The translations under genes were made by a program, and so were the position numbers. The notes below the pieces were generated by a model. The model did no database searches. It was not told the DNA's origin and saw only the letters and a list, made by a program, of their open reading frames with translations. From DASRIA01 sp963768885 (GTDB taxonomy: Bacteria > Actinomycetota > Thermoleophilia > Solirubrobacterales > JBBDJG01): a DNA stretch of 64,000 nt. Below, one piece after another: positions 1-9,317 of the stretch (position 1 is the first letter of the stretch; every line of letters starts with the position of its first letter). The stretch spans positions 620,001 to 684,000 of the forward strand of contig CAVYJN010000006.1 in NCBI GenBank assembly GCA_963768885.1, read 5' to 3'.

Positions 1-742
1 AGACGAGCGTGCGCCGCGGGCCGAGCGACGTGTTGAGGAACGAGGGCGGCGCGATCCGCAGCAGGTCGCGATCGACGGAGCCCGCCGCGCGGCGCACCGT
101 GCCCGGGAGGCTGTCCGGGCCGGGCCGCGCGAGACGGGTCAGCCGCAGCGCCGCCGAGACCGTCTCAACCGCGCCGCCGCGCAGCGAAGCGAGCGTGAGG
201 CCGACCGCGCCGGGCGGCTGCCCCTTCGGCTTCCACTCCTCCGGGCTCATCGGCTTGGCGTCCGGATCCGCGTCGAACAGGAGCAGCCCGAGCTCGACGG
301 CCGACTTCCCGTCGACGAGCGCGTGATGCATCTTGAACACGATCCCGAGCCTGTCGTCCTCGAGGCGCGGCAGGAAGTACAGGTGCCACAGCGGGCGGTC
401 GCGCAGCAGCGGCTCCGACAGCGCGGCGCCGGCCTTGCTCATGAAGTCCGCGAGCGGGACTGCCTGGGTCTCCGGCGCGAGACGCGTCACGTGCGCGCGC
501 ACGTGAAAGCGGGGGTCGTCGACCCAGTAGGGCTCGCCCAGGCCCGGCGGCGGGAACGCCAGTCGCTGGCGGAAGCGGGGCGCGAACCCGAGCCGCGCGT
601 CGACGCCGTCGGCCACCTGCTCGAGCGTGGGGCGGGGGCGCCCGGGATCGATCGAGAACAGCCCGCACCACGCGACATGCATATGCGCGTTGGAGGTCTC
701 CACCCTCAGAAAAGACCCATCAAGCGGTGTGAGCCGCTTCAC
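1..742 (-). CDS. Wax ester synthase/diacylglycerol acyltransferase (WS/DGAT), 3' end cut by window edge
   Basis: Enzymes of this family join an acyl-CoA to a fatty alcohol or diacylglycerol, making storage wax or triacylglycerol. The first 247 codons are present. The N-terminus reads MKRLTPLDGSFLRVET followed by NAHMHVAW, the usual opening of the family, and the active-site HHxxxDG appears as MHHALVDG at residues 138-145. The GTG start at 740-742 is chosen because it keeps the conserved N-terminus and has a TGGAGGA ribosome binding site upstream; a later ATG at 680-682 would remove about 20 conserved residues. It is divergent from a PucR-type regulator, with an inverted repeat between them. 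A second WS/DGAT gene lies at 11845-13271. The acyl acceptor cannot be told from sequence. Confidence 0.9.
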   Translation of the reverse strand, partial: MKRLTPLDGSFLRVETSNAHMHVAWCGLFSIDPGRPRPTLEQVADGVDARLGFAPRFRQRLAFPPPGLGEPYWVDDPRFHVRAHVTRLAPETQAVPLADFMSKAGAALSEPLLRDRPLWHLYFLPRLEDDRLGIVFKMHHALVDGKSAVELGLLLFDADPDAKPMSPEEWKPKGQPPGAVGLTLASLRGGAVETVSAALRLTRLARPGPDSLPGTVRRAAGSVDRDLLRIAPPSFLNTSLGPRRTLV

Positions 743-811
743 GCTGCGAAGAATCCTCCAATCGGCGGACGGACCGCGACCTACCGTCTTGACAATCGGC
801 GGGAGCACGAA

Positions 812-827
812 TTGGACCACTGTCCAA
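812..827. promoter_or_regulatory. Candidate operator, perfect inverted repeat
   Basis: TTGGAC-CACT-GTCCAA is a perfect 6-bp inverted repeat with a 4-bp spacer, in the 125-bp gap between the divergent WS/DGAT and PucR genes. Its position suits a site that controls one or both genes. The binding protein is not known; the PucR protein next door is the natural candidate. Confidence 0.5.
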
Positions 828-867
828 AGACCCGCCCGCGCCCCCCGCATACGGTGACGCAGGAGCG

Positions 868-2064
868 ATGCGCCCGGAGCATTCGACAAGAGTTGACGAC
901 AGCCTGGCGACCGGCCTCGGGTTGCTGCGCGAGGTCCACCAGGAGATGGTCGAGGCCGTGCTGCACGGCGAGGGCATGGAACGCGTCGCCGTGCTGGCCT
1001 CCGAGCGCGTCGGGCGCCCGGTGGCGATCGTGGTCCCCTCGGCCGGGGTCGCCACCGTGGTGCCGCGCTCGGAGGGACGCGGGCTCGCGGCGGTGCGGCG
1101 CCACGTGGCCACGCGCGGACGCGCGGGCGCCACGCCGCCGGAGATCGCGCTGGCCGCGTCCGTGAACAGCGGGGGCGAGCCGGTCGGCATCGTCGCGATG
1201 CTGGCCGGGCCGGCGCCGCCGCCGCCGGAGGCAGCCGAGGTGCTGCACCTCGCCGCGCTCGCCGCGATGACCGGCGTCGCGCTCGACGAGGTGCGCGAGC
1301 AGGAGGTCGCCCGCCTGCGGGGTGGGCTGCTCGAGGAGCTGCGCGAGCGCGAGGTGCCCGCCGAGGACGTCCTGCGCAGGGGCGCGCGGCTCGGCAGCGA
1401 TCTCTCCGGCGGGGCGATCGTGGTCGTCACCGAGGTCCGCTCGACGCGGCCGCGCCAGCTCACCGCGCTCGTGTCCGACGACTACCCCGGCGCGATCGCG
1501 GAGCTGCTCGACGGCCGGATCTACGCGCTGCTGCCGGCGGGCCCGGGCGTCTCCGCCGCGGTGGCCACCGACGCCGCACGCGGGCTCGCCGAGCGCCTGC
1601 GGAAGCACGGCCCCACCGCGATCTCGTCGCTGTACGGCGACGCGGCGGACCTGCACCGCGCGGTCGAGGAGGCCGAGCTGGTGCTCGAGGTCGTGTCCCG
1701 CGACGAGCGCATGGCGGAGACCATGTCGGAGGCGGGCGCGGGCGTCTACCGGCTCCTGTTCCGCGTGCTCGCGTCCCATCCGGGCGAGATGCGCAGCTTC
1801 TTCGAGGACACGGTGGGGCCGGTGGTGCGCTACGACGATCGCTACCACGGCGACCTGCTCGCCACCCTCGAGGCCTACCTTGCGCACGACTGCAACATGA
1901 ACGCGACCGCGCGCTCGATCTACGCGCACCGGCACACGGTCGCGTACCGGCTCGAGCGGATCCACCAGCTGACGGGCCTCGACCCCACCGCGAGCGAGGA
2001 CCGCGAGCGGCTCAGCCTCGGTCTGAAGGCCCACCGGATCGTCGCGCCCAACCTGCCCCGCTGA
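868..2064 (+). CDS. PucR-family helix-turn-helix transcriptional regulator
   Basis: The 398-residue protein has the C-terminal PucR/CdaR-type helix-turn-helix at about residues 325-392, including NMNATARSIYAHRHTVAYRL, which is the hallmark of the family. The N-terminal 120 residues look like a sensor region and the middle like the degenerate GGDEF-type domain common in these regulators. It is probably a DNA-binding activator or repressor of nearby catabolic genes; the ligand is unknown. The ATG at 868 has AGGAG only 2 nt upstream, which is too close for a normal ribosome binding site, so the true start is uncertain. The gene is divergent from WS/DGAT and followed 20 bp later by an SDR gene. 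Confidence 0.85.
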   Translation: MRPEHSTRVDDSLATGLGLLREVHQEMVEAVLHGEGMERVAVLASERVGRPVAIVVPSAGVATVVPRSEGRGLAAVRRHVATRGRAGATPPEIALAASVNSGGEPVGIVAMLAGPAPPPPEAAEVLHLAALAAMTGVALDEVREQEVARLRGGLLEELREREVPAEDVLRRGARLGSDLSGGAIVVVTEVRSTRPRQLTALVSDDYPGAIAELLDGRIYALLPAGPGVSAAVATDAARGLAERLRKHGPTAISSLYGDAADLHRAVEEAELVLEVVSRDERMAETMSEAGAGVYRLLFRVLASHPGEMRSFFEDTVGPVVRYDDRYHGDLLATLEAYLAHDCNMNATARSIYAHRHTVAYRLERIHQLTGLDPTASEDRERLSLGLKAHRIVAPNLPR

Positions 2065-2084
2065 CCCCTCGGTATGGTTGACGC

Positions 2085-2945
2085 ATGGCTTCCGCCGGCT
2101 CCCGCGGCGCTGTCGTGATCACCGGTGCCTCGACCGGCATCGGGCACGCCAGCGCCCTGCACCTCGCGTCGCTCGGCTTCGACGTCTTTGCGGGAGTGCG
2201 GCGCGACGCGGACGCCGAGCGGCTGCGCGCCGCCGGCAACGGGCGCATCGAGCCGCTGCACATCGACGTCACCGACGCGGCCTCGATCGGCGCGGCCGTC
2301 GAGCGGGTCGGCGCGGCCGTCGACGGGGGCGGGCTCGCGGGCCTCGTGAACAACGCCGGCATCGCGGTGCCGGGCCCGATCGAGTACATCCCCGTGGACG
2401 AGTTCCGCCGCCAGATCGAGGTCAACCTCGTCGGGCAGATGGCCGTCACGCAGGCGTTCCTGCCGCTGCTGCGGCGCTCGCGCGGCCGGATCGTCAACAT
2501 CGGCTCGATCGGCGGGCGGGTGGCGCTGCCGCTGCTCGGGCCCTACGCGGCCTCGAAGCACGCGATGGAGGGGCTCAGCGACTCGCTGCGGCGCGAGCTG
2601 CGCCCGGCGGGCATCGAGGTGTCGCTGATCCGCCCAGGGCCGATCGCCACCGAGATCTGGGAGCGCGGCAACACCACCGCCGACGAGCTGCTCGAGCGGA
2701 TGCCGGGAGTCGAGGAGCACTACGGCCCCGCGATTGCCGCGTCGCGCGCCTGGGCCTCCGAACGCGCAGGGGAGGCGATTCCGCCGTCCGTCGTCGCAGC
2801 GGTGGTCGGCGACGCGCTGACTGCGGACAAGCCGCGCACGCGCTACCTGGTCGGCCCGCGCGCGAAGCTGATGGTGCGGTTGCGGGAGCTGCTCCCGGAC
2901 CGCTGGTTCGACGCGCTCATCGAGCGCCTTGCGAGGAGAGGTTGA
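2085..2945 (+). CDS. Short-chain dehydrogenase/reductase (SDR)
   Basis: A classical SDR of 286 residues that should oxidise or reduce an alcohol/carbonyl using NAD(P). The Rossmann motif TGASTGIG is at residues 13-20, NNAG at 89-92, and the catalytic set is Asn114, Ser141, Tyr154 and Lys158 (YAASK). The C-terminal extension after residue 200 is typical of SDRs acting on hydrophobic substrates, but the substrate is not shown. A TATGGT hexamer at 2073-2078 ends 6 nt before the ATG, so the mRNA may be leaderless. The next gene begins 3 nt after its stop and is likely co-transcribed. Confidence 0.88.
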   Translation: MASAGSRGAVVITGASTGIGHASALHLASLGFDVFAGVRRDADAERLRAAGNGRIEPLHIDVTDAASIGAAVERVGAAVDGGGLAGLVNNAGIAVPGPIEYIPVDEFRRQIEVNLVGQMAVTQAFLPLLRRSRGRIVNIGSIGGRVALPLLGPYAASKHAMEGLSDSLRRELRPAGIEVSLIRPGPIATEIWERGNTTADELLERMPGVEEHYGPAIAASRAWASERAGEAIPPSVVAAVVGDALTADKPRTRYLVGPRAKLMVRLRELLPDRWFDALIERLARRG

Positions 2946-2947
2946 CG

Positions 2948-3247
2948 ATGGCGGAGATCTGCGGGCACCTCGACAGGATCCAGGCGGTGACGCCGAGCAG
3001 CACGAAGGGCTGCAGCCAATGCATGGCCGAGGGGGCGCGCTGGATGCACCTGCGCCTGTGCCTGACGTGCGGGGAGGTGGGCTGCTGCGACTCCTCGCCG
3101 AACCGCCACGCCAGCAAGCACGCGGCCGAGCACGGCCACCCGATCGTGCTCTCCTTCGAGCCGGGCGAGGACTGGTGCTGGTGCTACGAGGACGAGGTCG
3201 CCTTCGCGGTGGACGGACTCCCGGTCGAAGTCCAGCAGCACGACTGA
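2948..3247 (+). CDS. UBP-type zinc finger domain protein
   Basis: A 99-residue protein made almost entirely of a UBP-type (ZnF-UBP) zinc finger. Likely zinc ligands include Cys5, His7, Cys22, Cys25, Cys38, Cys41, Cys46, His54, His58 and His62, with CLTCGEVGCC in the middle as in the eukaryotic ubiquitin-protease domain. Bacterial stand-alone copies are common in actinobacteria and have no agreed role. It starts at the ATG 2 nt after the SDR stop, with GGAGAGG upstream, so it is probably translated from the same transcript. The protein partner cannot be inferred. Confidence 0.85.
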   Translation: MAEICGHLDRIQAVTPSSTKGCSQCMAEGARWMHLRLCLTCGEVGCCDSSPNRHASKHAAEHGHPIVLSFEPGEDWCWCYEDEVAFAVDGLPVEVQQHD

Positions 3248-3256
3248 CCTAGCGGC

Positions 3257-4411
3257 CTAGAGCTGCTCCGTCTCCGTCGGCATGCCGAGCAGCACCCTGC
3301 CGGTCAGCTCCCACGTGGCGGGCCCGACGAGCATGTGCTGGGTCGCGGCGTGCACGTCGCGGAAGCGGCGCTGCAGCGGGCTCGTCTCGTAGATCGAGGA
3401 CCCGCCGCCGAGCTCGTAGGCCGTGTCGACGACGCCGGCCGACGCGCTCGTCGCGTGCGTCGCTGCGAGCCGCAGCGCCGCACGCTGCGCGACGCTCACC
3501 TCTCCCTCCAGCCGGGCCTGCGCCCAGCCGCGCTCGATCTCCGCGTAGAGCAGCTCCCGCGCGGCGCGCAGCGATCCCTCCGCGCGCGCGACCCCGGACT
3601 GCGTCGCGGCGCGCTCGGCGAGCCGCCGCGAGCTGAGCGTGGGCGTCTTCGCGCCCGCCAGGTCGGCGATGTCGTCGAGTGCAGCGCGCGCGATCCCGAG
3701 CGCCACGCCGGCGATCGACAGAGCCAGCAGCCCGAACACCGGGAACGCGTAGAGCGGCCCGCGCTCGAGCGGCTGGTCCGTGAGCAGCGACGTCGTGCGC
3801 TCCGCGGGCACCCGCACGTCGTGGACCTCCATGTCGTGACTGCCCGTGCCGCGCAGGCCCGAGACGTTCCACGTGTCGAGCACCCCGGCCTCGTCGGCCG
3901 GGAACAGCGCGAGCCGGATGTCGGGCCGGCCCTCGACGACCATCGCGGGGGCCCCGTTCTCCAGCACGAAGCAGCCGCCCATCAACCAGTCGCAGTGGTC
4001 GACCCCGCTGGCGAATGCCCAACGCCCGCTCACGCTGTAGCCGCCGGGGGCGCTCTGCGCCCGCCCGCGGGGCGCGAACACGCCGCCGGACACCGACCCC
4101 GCGTCGCCGAACACGTCCCGCGCGGCGCTCTCGTCCAGGTAGGCCGCCACCATTCCGCTCGTGGCACACGCGGCGATGCACCAGCCGGCGGCCGCGTCGG
4201 CGCGTGACAGCTCCTCGACCGTCGCGACGAAGGTCGCGGGGTCGCTCTCGCCGCCCCCGAGCGACGAAGGCACGAGCATGCGGAAGAATCCCCCGGCGAC
4301 GAGCGCATCGGCGACGTCGGAGGGAAGCCTGCGGTTGCGTTCGCCGTCCTCGGAGTGCGCCCGCAGAAGGGGCGCGAGGGCGCGAGCGGCCTCCACCTGT
4401 GCGAGCCCCAC
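3257..4411 (-). CDS. Acyl-CoA dehydrogenase family flavoprotein
   Basis: The 384-residue protein matches the HsaA/DszC-like branch of the acyl-CoA dehydrogenase family, which includes flavin-dependent monooxygenases. Family signs are FFRMLVPSSLGGGE near the N-terminus, WCIAACATSGM, and the C-terminal type-2 domain with RDVHAATQHMLV. It could be a dehydrogenase or a two-component hydroxylase; the sequence does not settle this, and no flavin reductase gene is adjacent. The GTG at 4409-4411 starts the conserved region. A TACGCT hexamer 9 nt upstream may be the -10, which would give a near-leaderless mRNA. It is divergent from the oxidoreductase at 4468. Confidence 0.82.
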   Translation of the reverse strand: MGLAQVEAARALAPLLRAHSEDGERNRRLPSDVADALVAGGFFRMLVPSSLGGGESDPATFVATVEELSRADAAAGWCIAACATSGMVAAYLDESAARDVFGDAGSVSGGVFAPRGRAQSAPGGYSVSGRWAFASGVDHCDWLMGGCFVLENGAPAMVVEGRPDIRLALFPADEAGVLDTWNVSGLRGTGSHDMEVHDVRVPAERTTSLLTDQPLERGPLYAFPVFGLLALSIAGVALGIARAALDDIADLAGAKTPTLSSRRLAERAATQSGVARAEGSLRAARELLYAEIERGWAQARLEGEVSVAQRAALRLAATHATSASAGVVDTAYELGGGSSIYETSPLQRRFRDVHAATQHMLVGPATWELTGRVLLGMPTETEQL

Positions 4412-4467
4412 GGCTCGGGTAGCGTAGCCGACGATCGCGAGGACCCGGAAAGGAACGAGGAGAACGA

Positions 4468-5485
4468 GTGAGTGAGCGATTGAACCGCCAATGGGTGCTG
4501 GCCTCCCGGCCGGAGGGGATGGTCGAGCCGGCGCAGTTCGAGCTGCGCGAGTCCGAGGTGCCGGAGGTCGGCGAGGGAGAGTTCCTGGTCCGCAACCTCT
4601 ACCTGTCCCTCGACCCCGCGATGCGGACCTGGATGACCGATCGCCCGAGCTACGTTCCCCCGGTCGCGCTGGGAGAGGTGATGCGCGGCATGTGCACCGC
4701 GCAGGTCGTGCGAGAGCCGCAGCCCCGACGTCCGCGAGGGCGACACGCTCGTCGGCCTGTTCGGATGGCAGGACTACTCGGTCGCCAAGGGAGACTGGTC
4801 GATCAGCAAGGTCCCCGCTGACACGCCGCCGACCTGGCCCCTGAGCGTGCTCGGCATCACGACCCTCACGGCGTACTTCGGCCTCAAGGAGATCGCGAAG
4901 CCCCGGGAGGGGGAGACCGTCGCGGTGTCGGGCGCCGCCGGGGCCACCGGCTCGGTCGCCGCGCAGCTCGCGAAGACCTGGGGCTGCCGCACGATCGGGA
5001 TCGCGGGCGGGCCGGAGAAGTGCGGCTGGTTGACCGGGGAGCTCGGTCTCGACGGCGCGGTCGACTACAAGTCCGAGGACGTGCGCGCGCGGCTCAAAGA
5101 GCTCTGCCCGGAGGGGATCGACGTGTTCTGGGACAACGTTGGCGGGCGCACGCTCGAGGCCGGTCTGGCGAATCTCGCGATGCACGCGCGGGTCGTGCTG
5201 TGCGGCGCGATCGCCAACTACAACTCGGACCGGATCCCGCCCGGTCCACGCAACTACATGAACCTGCTCGTCAAGCGGGCCCGCATGGAGGGCTTCGTGG
5301 TGTTCGACTACATGGATCGCGCGGACGAGGCGTTCGCCGAGCTCACGCCGATGATCCGCGACGGCCGGCTGCGCTACCGCGAGGACGTGCGCGACGGGCT
5401 CGAGAACGCGCCGAAGGCGCTCGTCGACCTGTACACCGGCGACAACACGGGCAAGCTCCTGGTGAAGATCGCGGAGCCGGCATGA
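4468..5485 (+). CDS. NADP-dependent oxidoreductase (MDR/zinc-free), interrupted by a frameshift at about 4711
   Basis: This is a zinc-free medium-chain reductase of the leukotriene B4 dehydrogenase / CurA type, which reduces carbon-carbon double bonds with NADPH. The N-terminal part has LYLSLDPAMRTWM and the C-terminal part has the nucleotide-binding segment VSGAAGATGSVAAQLAK, DVFWDNVGG and the usual GFVVFDY. Reading continues from VVRE into ESRSPDVREGDTLVGLFGW only if one base near 4711 is dropped, so there is one extra base. Because both halves are intact, a sequencing error is more likely than a dead gene. Start is GTG with GGAACGAGGAG upstream. The stop overlaps the pgi start (ATGA). Confidence 0.82.
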
Positions 5486-7198
5486 GCACGGGAGTGATGC
5501 TCGGGCTGCCGGCGGGCCTCGAGGGGGAGGTCGAGGACCTCGTCGACGACTGGGGAGCGACCGGGAAGGTGGCGCGACTTTGGGAGGGCGACGCAAGGCT
5601 GTGGACCGGCGCCGACGAGGGGGACTGGCTCGGCTGGCTCGACGCGCCGACGGAGGAGATGCGCGGGGCCGAGGCGCTCCGCCGGCTCGCCGAGGACGTC
5701 GGCGCCGCGGGCTTCGAGCACATCCTGCTGCTCGGCATGGGCGGGTCGAGCCTCGCCCCGGAAGTGCTGGCGAAGACCTTCGGCGCGATCGGGGCGAGCC
5801 CGCGGTTGCACGTGCTCGACTCGACCGATCCCGCCCAGGTGCGCGCCGCCGAGGCGGCGATCGATCTCACCCGGACGCTCTTCTTCGTCTCCAGCAAGTC
5901 CGGGTCGACGCTCGAGCCCGACGTGCTCAAGCGCTACTTCCTCGACCGCGTCCGCCGGGCGGTGGGGGAGGCCGAAGCGGGCGCGCGCTTCGTCGCGATC
6001 ACCGACCCGGGCTCGGCGCTCGAGCGCGAGGCGGAGGCGGACGGCTTCCGCGCCGTGCTGCACGGCCGGCCCTCGATCGGGGGTCGCTACTCCGCGCTGT
6101 CGAACTTCGGGATGGCGCCCGGCGCCGTCGCCGGAGTGGACGTCGTCGAGATGCTCGAGCGCGCGCAGCGCGCCGCCGACGCATGCCGCCCCGACGTTGA
6201 CGCGCGCGAGAACCCCGGCCTGGTGCTCGGCGCCGTGCTCGGCGTGGCCGCGCTCGGCGGCCGCGACAAGGTGACGCTCGTCGCCTCGCCCGGCGATCGC
6301 CGATCTCGGCGCCTGGCTCGAGCAGTTGCTCGCGGAGTCGACCGGCAAGGACGGCCGCGGCCTGATCCCGGTGGACGCCGAGCCGCTCGGGGAGCCCGAC
6401 GCCTACGGGCCCGACCGGTTGTTCGCCTACCTGCGGCTCACGAGCGATCCGGACTCCGCCCAGGATCGCGCGGTCGAGGCGCTCGAGCAGGCGGGCCACG
6501 CGGTCGTGCGCATCGACGTCCCCGACCGCCTCGACCTCGGAACGCAGTTCTTCCAGTGGGAGTTCGCGACCGCGGTGGCGGGCGCGGTGATCGGCGTCAA
6601 CCCGTTCGATCAGCCCGACGTGGAGGCATCGAAGGTGAGGACACGGGAGCTGACCGCGGAGTACGAGCGCACGGGCGCGCTCCCGGTGGAGCACCCGATC
6701 CTCGAGGAGGCCGGCCTGTCGGTGTTCGCGGACGCCCGCAACGCGGAGGCGCTGGGGAAGCACAAGTCGCTCGACGCGATCCTCGCGGCGCATCTCGGCC
6801 GCGTGCAGGACGGCGACTACGTGGCGCTGCTGCCCTACATCGAGCGCTCCGAGGAGCACGAGCGGGCGCTCGCGGACATCCGCCGCGCGGTGCGCGACCA
6901 CACCCGCGCCGCCACGTGCGTCGGGTTCGGCCCGCGTTTCCTGCACTCGACCGGCCAGGCATACAAGGGCGGGCCGAACACGGGCGTCTTCCTGCAGATC
7001 ACGTGCGACGACGCCGAGGACCTCGCGATCCCCGGCAACGCCTACTCGTTCGGCGTCGTGAAGGCCGCCCAGGCGCTCGGCGACCTCGACGTGCTGGCCC
7101 AGCGCGGCCGGCGTGCGCTGCGGGTGCACATCGGCGCGGACGTCGAGTCCGGGTTGCGCGCGCTCGGCGACGCGATCACGCGCGCGCTCTCGAAATGA
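5482..7198 (+). CDS. pgi: Glucose-6-phosphate isomerase, Tal-Pgi C-terminal type, frameshift at about 6295
   Basis: Interconverts glucose 6-phosphate and fructose 6-phosphate in the cytoplasm. The protein (about 571 residues when the frame is corrected) resembles the isomerase half of bifunctional transaldolase/phosphoglucose isomerases: LLGMGGSSLAPEVL, then FFVSSKSGSTLEPD as the SIS sugar-phosphate site, and STGQAYKGGPNTGVF near the C-terminus. No transaldolase domain is attached. Reading passes from LVASPG to IADLGAWLEQLL only by dropping one base near 6295; both halves are well conserved, so the break is probably a sequencing error. Start overlaps the upstream stop and its own stop overlaps the glucokinase start, so the three genes form an operon feeding glycolysis and the pentose phosphate pathway. 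Confidence 0.88.
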
Positions 7199-8157
7199 GC
7201 GGCCTGAGCGGCGGGATCGACGTCGGCGGCACCAAGATGCAGGCCGCCGTCGTGTCCGGGGAGGGGCAGGTCGTGGGCCAGGCCCGCCGGCCGACCCGGA
7301 CGAATGCGAGCCCGAAGGAGGTCGTGCAGGACCTGGCCGACGCCATCAACGCGGCGGCCGAGGACGCGGGCGTCGAGGGCACCGCGCTCACCTCGGTGGG
7401 CATCGGCTGGCCGGGCCCCGTCGACACGGATGCGGGGGTGGTCACGAAGGCCGTCCACCTTCCCGAACTGCGCGGATACCCGCTCGCCGACACGCTGTCC
7501 GGAGTCGTCGGCGTGCCGGTGCGCCTCGGCAACGACGTCCAGGTCGCCACCGATGCGGAGTTCTCGCTCGGCGCGGGCCGCCCCTACGCGTCGATCCTCG
7601 GAGTCTTCTGGGGCACGGGGGTGGGCGGCGGCATCATCCTCGACGGGCGGCCGTGGACGGGACGGGGCGCTGCCGGCGAGATCGGCCACGTGGTGGTCCG
7701 CGAGGACGGCCGGTGGTGCCCTTGCGGGCGCCGCGGCTGCCTGGAGGCCTACGCGGGCCGCGCTGCGATGGAGAAGCGCGCGCGCCGCGCGATGGAGCGC
7801 GGCGAGCACACGATCCTGTTCGAGATCATGGAGGAGCGCGGCCGCGATCGCCTCACGAGCGGCGTCTGGGAGCGTGCTCTGCGCCATCACGATCCGCTCG
7901 CCACGCGATTGATGGATCGCGCGATCCAGGCGCTCGGCACCGGCATCGCATCAGCCCTCAACGTGCTCGACGTGGAGGCCGTGGTGATCGGCGGCGGCCT
8001 CGGCGTGCGGCTCGGCGAGCGCTACCTGGAGCGCATCGACGAAGCGGTGATGCCCCATCTGTTCGCGGACGACCGCCCGCCGGCGATCCTGGTCGCCGAG
8101 CTCGGCGACCTGGGCGGGGCGATCGGGGCGGCGATGCTCGCTCGTTCGGCTCCCTAG
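7195..8157 (+). CDS. ROK-family glucokinase
   Basis: A 320-residue ROK (repressor, ORF, kinase) sugar kinase, most likely phosphorylating glucose with ATP. It has the phosphate-binding GGIDVGGTKMQAA, the catalytic region RLGNDVQVAT, GTGVGGGIILDG, and the zinc motif CPCGRRGCLEAYAG characteristic of ROK proteins. There is no N-terminal helix-turn-helix, so it is a kinase and not a ROK repressor. Start ATG at 7195 overlaps the pgi stop (ATGA), so the product is made together with the enzyme that uses glucose 6-phosphate. Other sugars such as mannose or glucosamine cannot be excluded. Confidence 0.88.
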   Translation: MSGLSGGIDVGGTKMQAAVVSGEGQVVGQARRPTRTNASPKEVVQDLADAINAAAEDAGVEGTALTSVGIGWPGPVDTDAGVVTKAVHLPELRGYPLADTLSGVVGVPVRLGNDVQVATDAEFSLGAGRPYASILGVFWGTGVGGGIILDGRPWTGRGAAGEIGHVVVREDGRWCPCGRRGCLEAYAGRAAMEKRARRAMERGEHTILFEIMEERGRDRLTSGVWERALRHHDPLATRLMDRAIQALGTGIASALNVLDVEAVVIGGGLGVRLGERYLERIDEAVMPHLFADDRPPAILVAELGDLGGAIGAAMLARSAP

Positions 8158-8209
8158 AGCCAAAAGCGAGCGCGCGGAAACTTTTCGCACGACCGTTCGT
8201 TCATATGCT

Positions 8210-9292
8210 ATGTTGCGCCGCGAGGAGATGGAGACGGCCGCCGAACAGCGTGACCAGCAGGCCGACGGGCGCCGGGCCAAAGGCGACCGGACGCGCCGCA
8301 CGATCCTCGATCACGCGGTCCAGATCGCCTCGACCGAGGGCCTCGAGGGTCTTTCCATCGGGCGCCTCGCGGATGAGCTCGGTTTCAGCAAGAGCGGCCT
8401 GTTCGCGCACTTCGGCTCGAAGCTCGAGCTGCAGGTCGCGACCGTCCGGGCCGCGCGCGAGCTGTTCCTCGAAGAGGTCGTGGCGGGCGCGCGTGTCGGC
8501 GGCGGGATCGACGAGGTCCACTCGCTGACCGACTCCTGGCTCGGCTACATGGAGCGCGAGGTCTTCCGCGGGGGCTGTTTCTTCTCGGCCGCGTCGCTCG
8601 AGTTCGACGGACGCCCCGGCCCCGTCCGCGACGAGGTCGCGAGCATGGTCAGCGAGTGGCTGATGGCGCTCGAGGCCTCCGTGCAGGACGCGCAGGACGC
8701 GGGGCACCTGTCACGCGACGTCGATCCGCGGCAGCTCGCCTTCGAGCTGCACTCGCTCGGCATGGGCGCGAACTGGGCCTTCCAGCTCTACCAGGACCAC
8801 GAGGCGTTCACGCGCGCGCGGTCCGCAATCCGCCAGCGGCTGCAGGCGGCTGCGCCACTGGCGCCATTCGAGGTCGAGGTCGACGAGGGTGCCGCCCGCC
8901 GGACCCTCCGCACCCAGATCGCCCGGCTGGAGCGCGAACTGGCCTCCCTGTTCGCATCCGCCCGGCCGGGCGACGACCTCGACTGGCGTGTCGGTGTCGC
9001 GGGCGCGCCGCGTGTGCTGGACATCGGCGATCTCGAGGCGTTGCGCGACGACCTCGCCGGGCGGGTCGAGGAGATCCGCCGCGCGCAGCGCGAGCGGGCC
9101 GGCGCGCAGGAGGAAAGCCGCGGTCGCCTGGAGGCGATCGTCGCGGACCCCGCGGAGCACAAATGGCGCCGCGTCTCGAACGAGGACATCGGCGAGGACG
9201 GTTGCAAGCACTATCACTCGACGCCGCGACTCGGCCTGGTCGGGATGCTGATGGGCTGGTGGCGGGTCAAGGTGTCGTCGGGCTGCCCATAG
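8210..9292 (+). CDS. TetR/AcrR-family regulator fused to a conserved C-terminal domain
   Basis: Residues about 25-75 form a TetR helix-turn-helix (GRLADELGFSKSGLFAHFGS), followed by a TetR-type ligand domain to about residue 218. A further 140 residues follow: a charged, helical stretch (TLRTQIARLERELASLF, then ALRDDLAGRVEEIRRAQ) and an end with HKWRRVSNEDIGEDGCKHYH and GMLMGWWRVKVSSGCP. I recognise the last part as something that usually looks like an independent small protein; its role is unknown. An ATG at 8228 is an alternative start; TATGCT at 8204-8209 could be the -10. The gene lies 25 bp before the YrbE permeases and probably controls them. Confidence 0.8.
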   Translation: MLRREEMETAAEQRDQQADGRRAKGDRTRRTILDHAVQIASTEGLEGLSIGRLADELGFSKSGLFAHFGSKLELQVATVRAARELFLEEVVAGARVGGGIDEVHSLTDSWLGYMEREVFRGGCFFSAASLEFDGRPGPVRDEVASMVSEWLMALEASVQDAQDAGHLSRDVDPRQLAFELHSLGMGANWAFQLYQDHEAFTRARSAIRQRLQAAAPLAPFEVEVDEGAARRTLRTQIARLERELASLFASARPGDDLDWRVGVAGAPRVLDIGDLEALRDDLAGRVEEIRRAQRERAGAQEESRGRLEAIVADPAEHKWRRVSNEDIGEDGCKHYHSTPRLGLVGMLMGWWRVKVSSGCP

Positions 9293-9317
9293 CTGTGCAA
9301 GGGATGGGAGAGATCTG

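Noticed and set aside
789..817. TTGACA at 789-794 as a promoter for the PucR gene
   Set aside because: No matching -10 at 16-18 bp; the hexamer at that distance (TTGGAC) is part of the inverted repeat.
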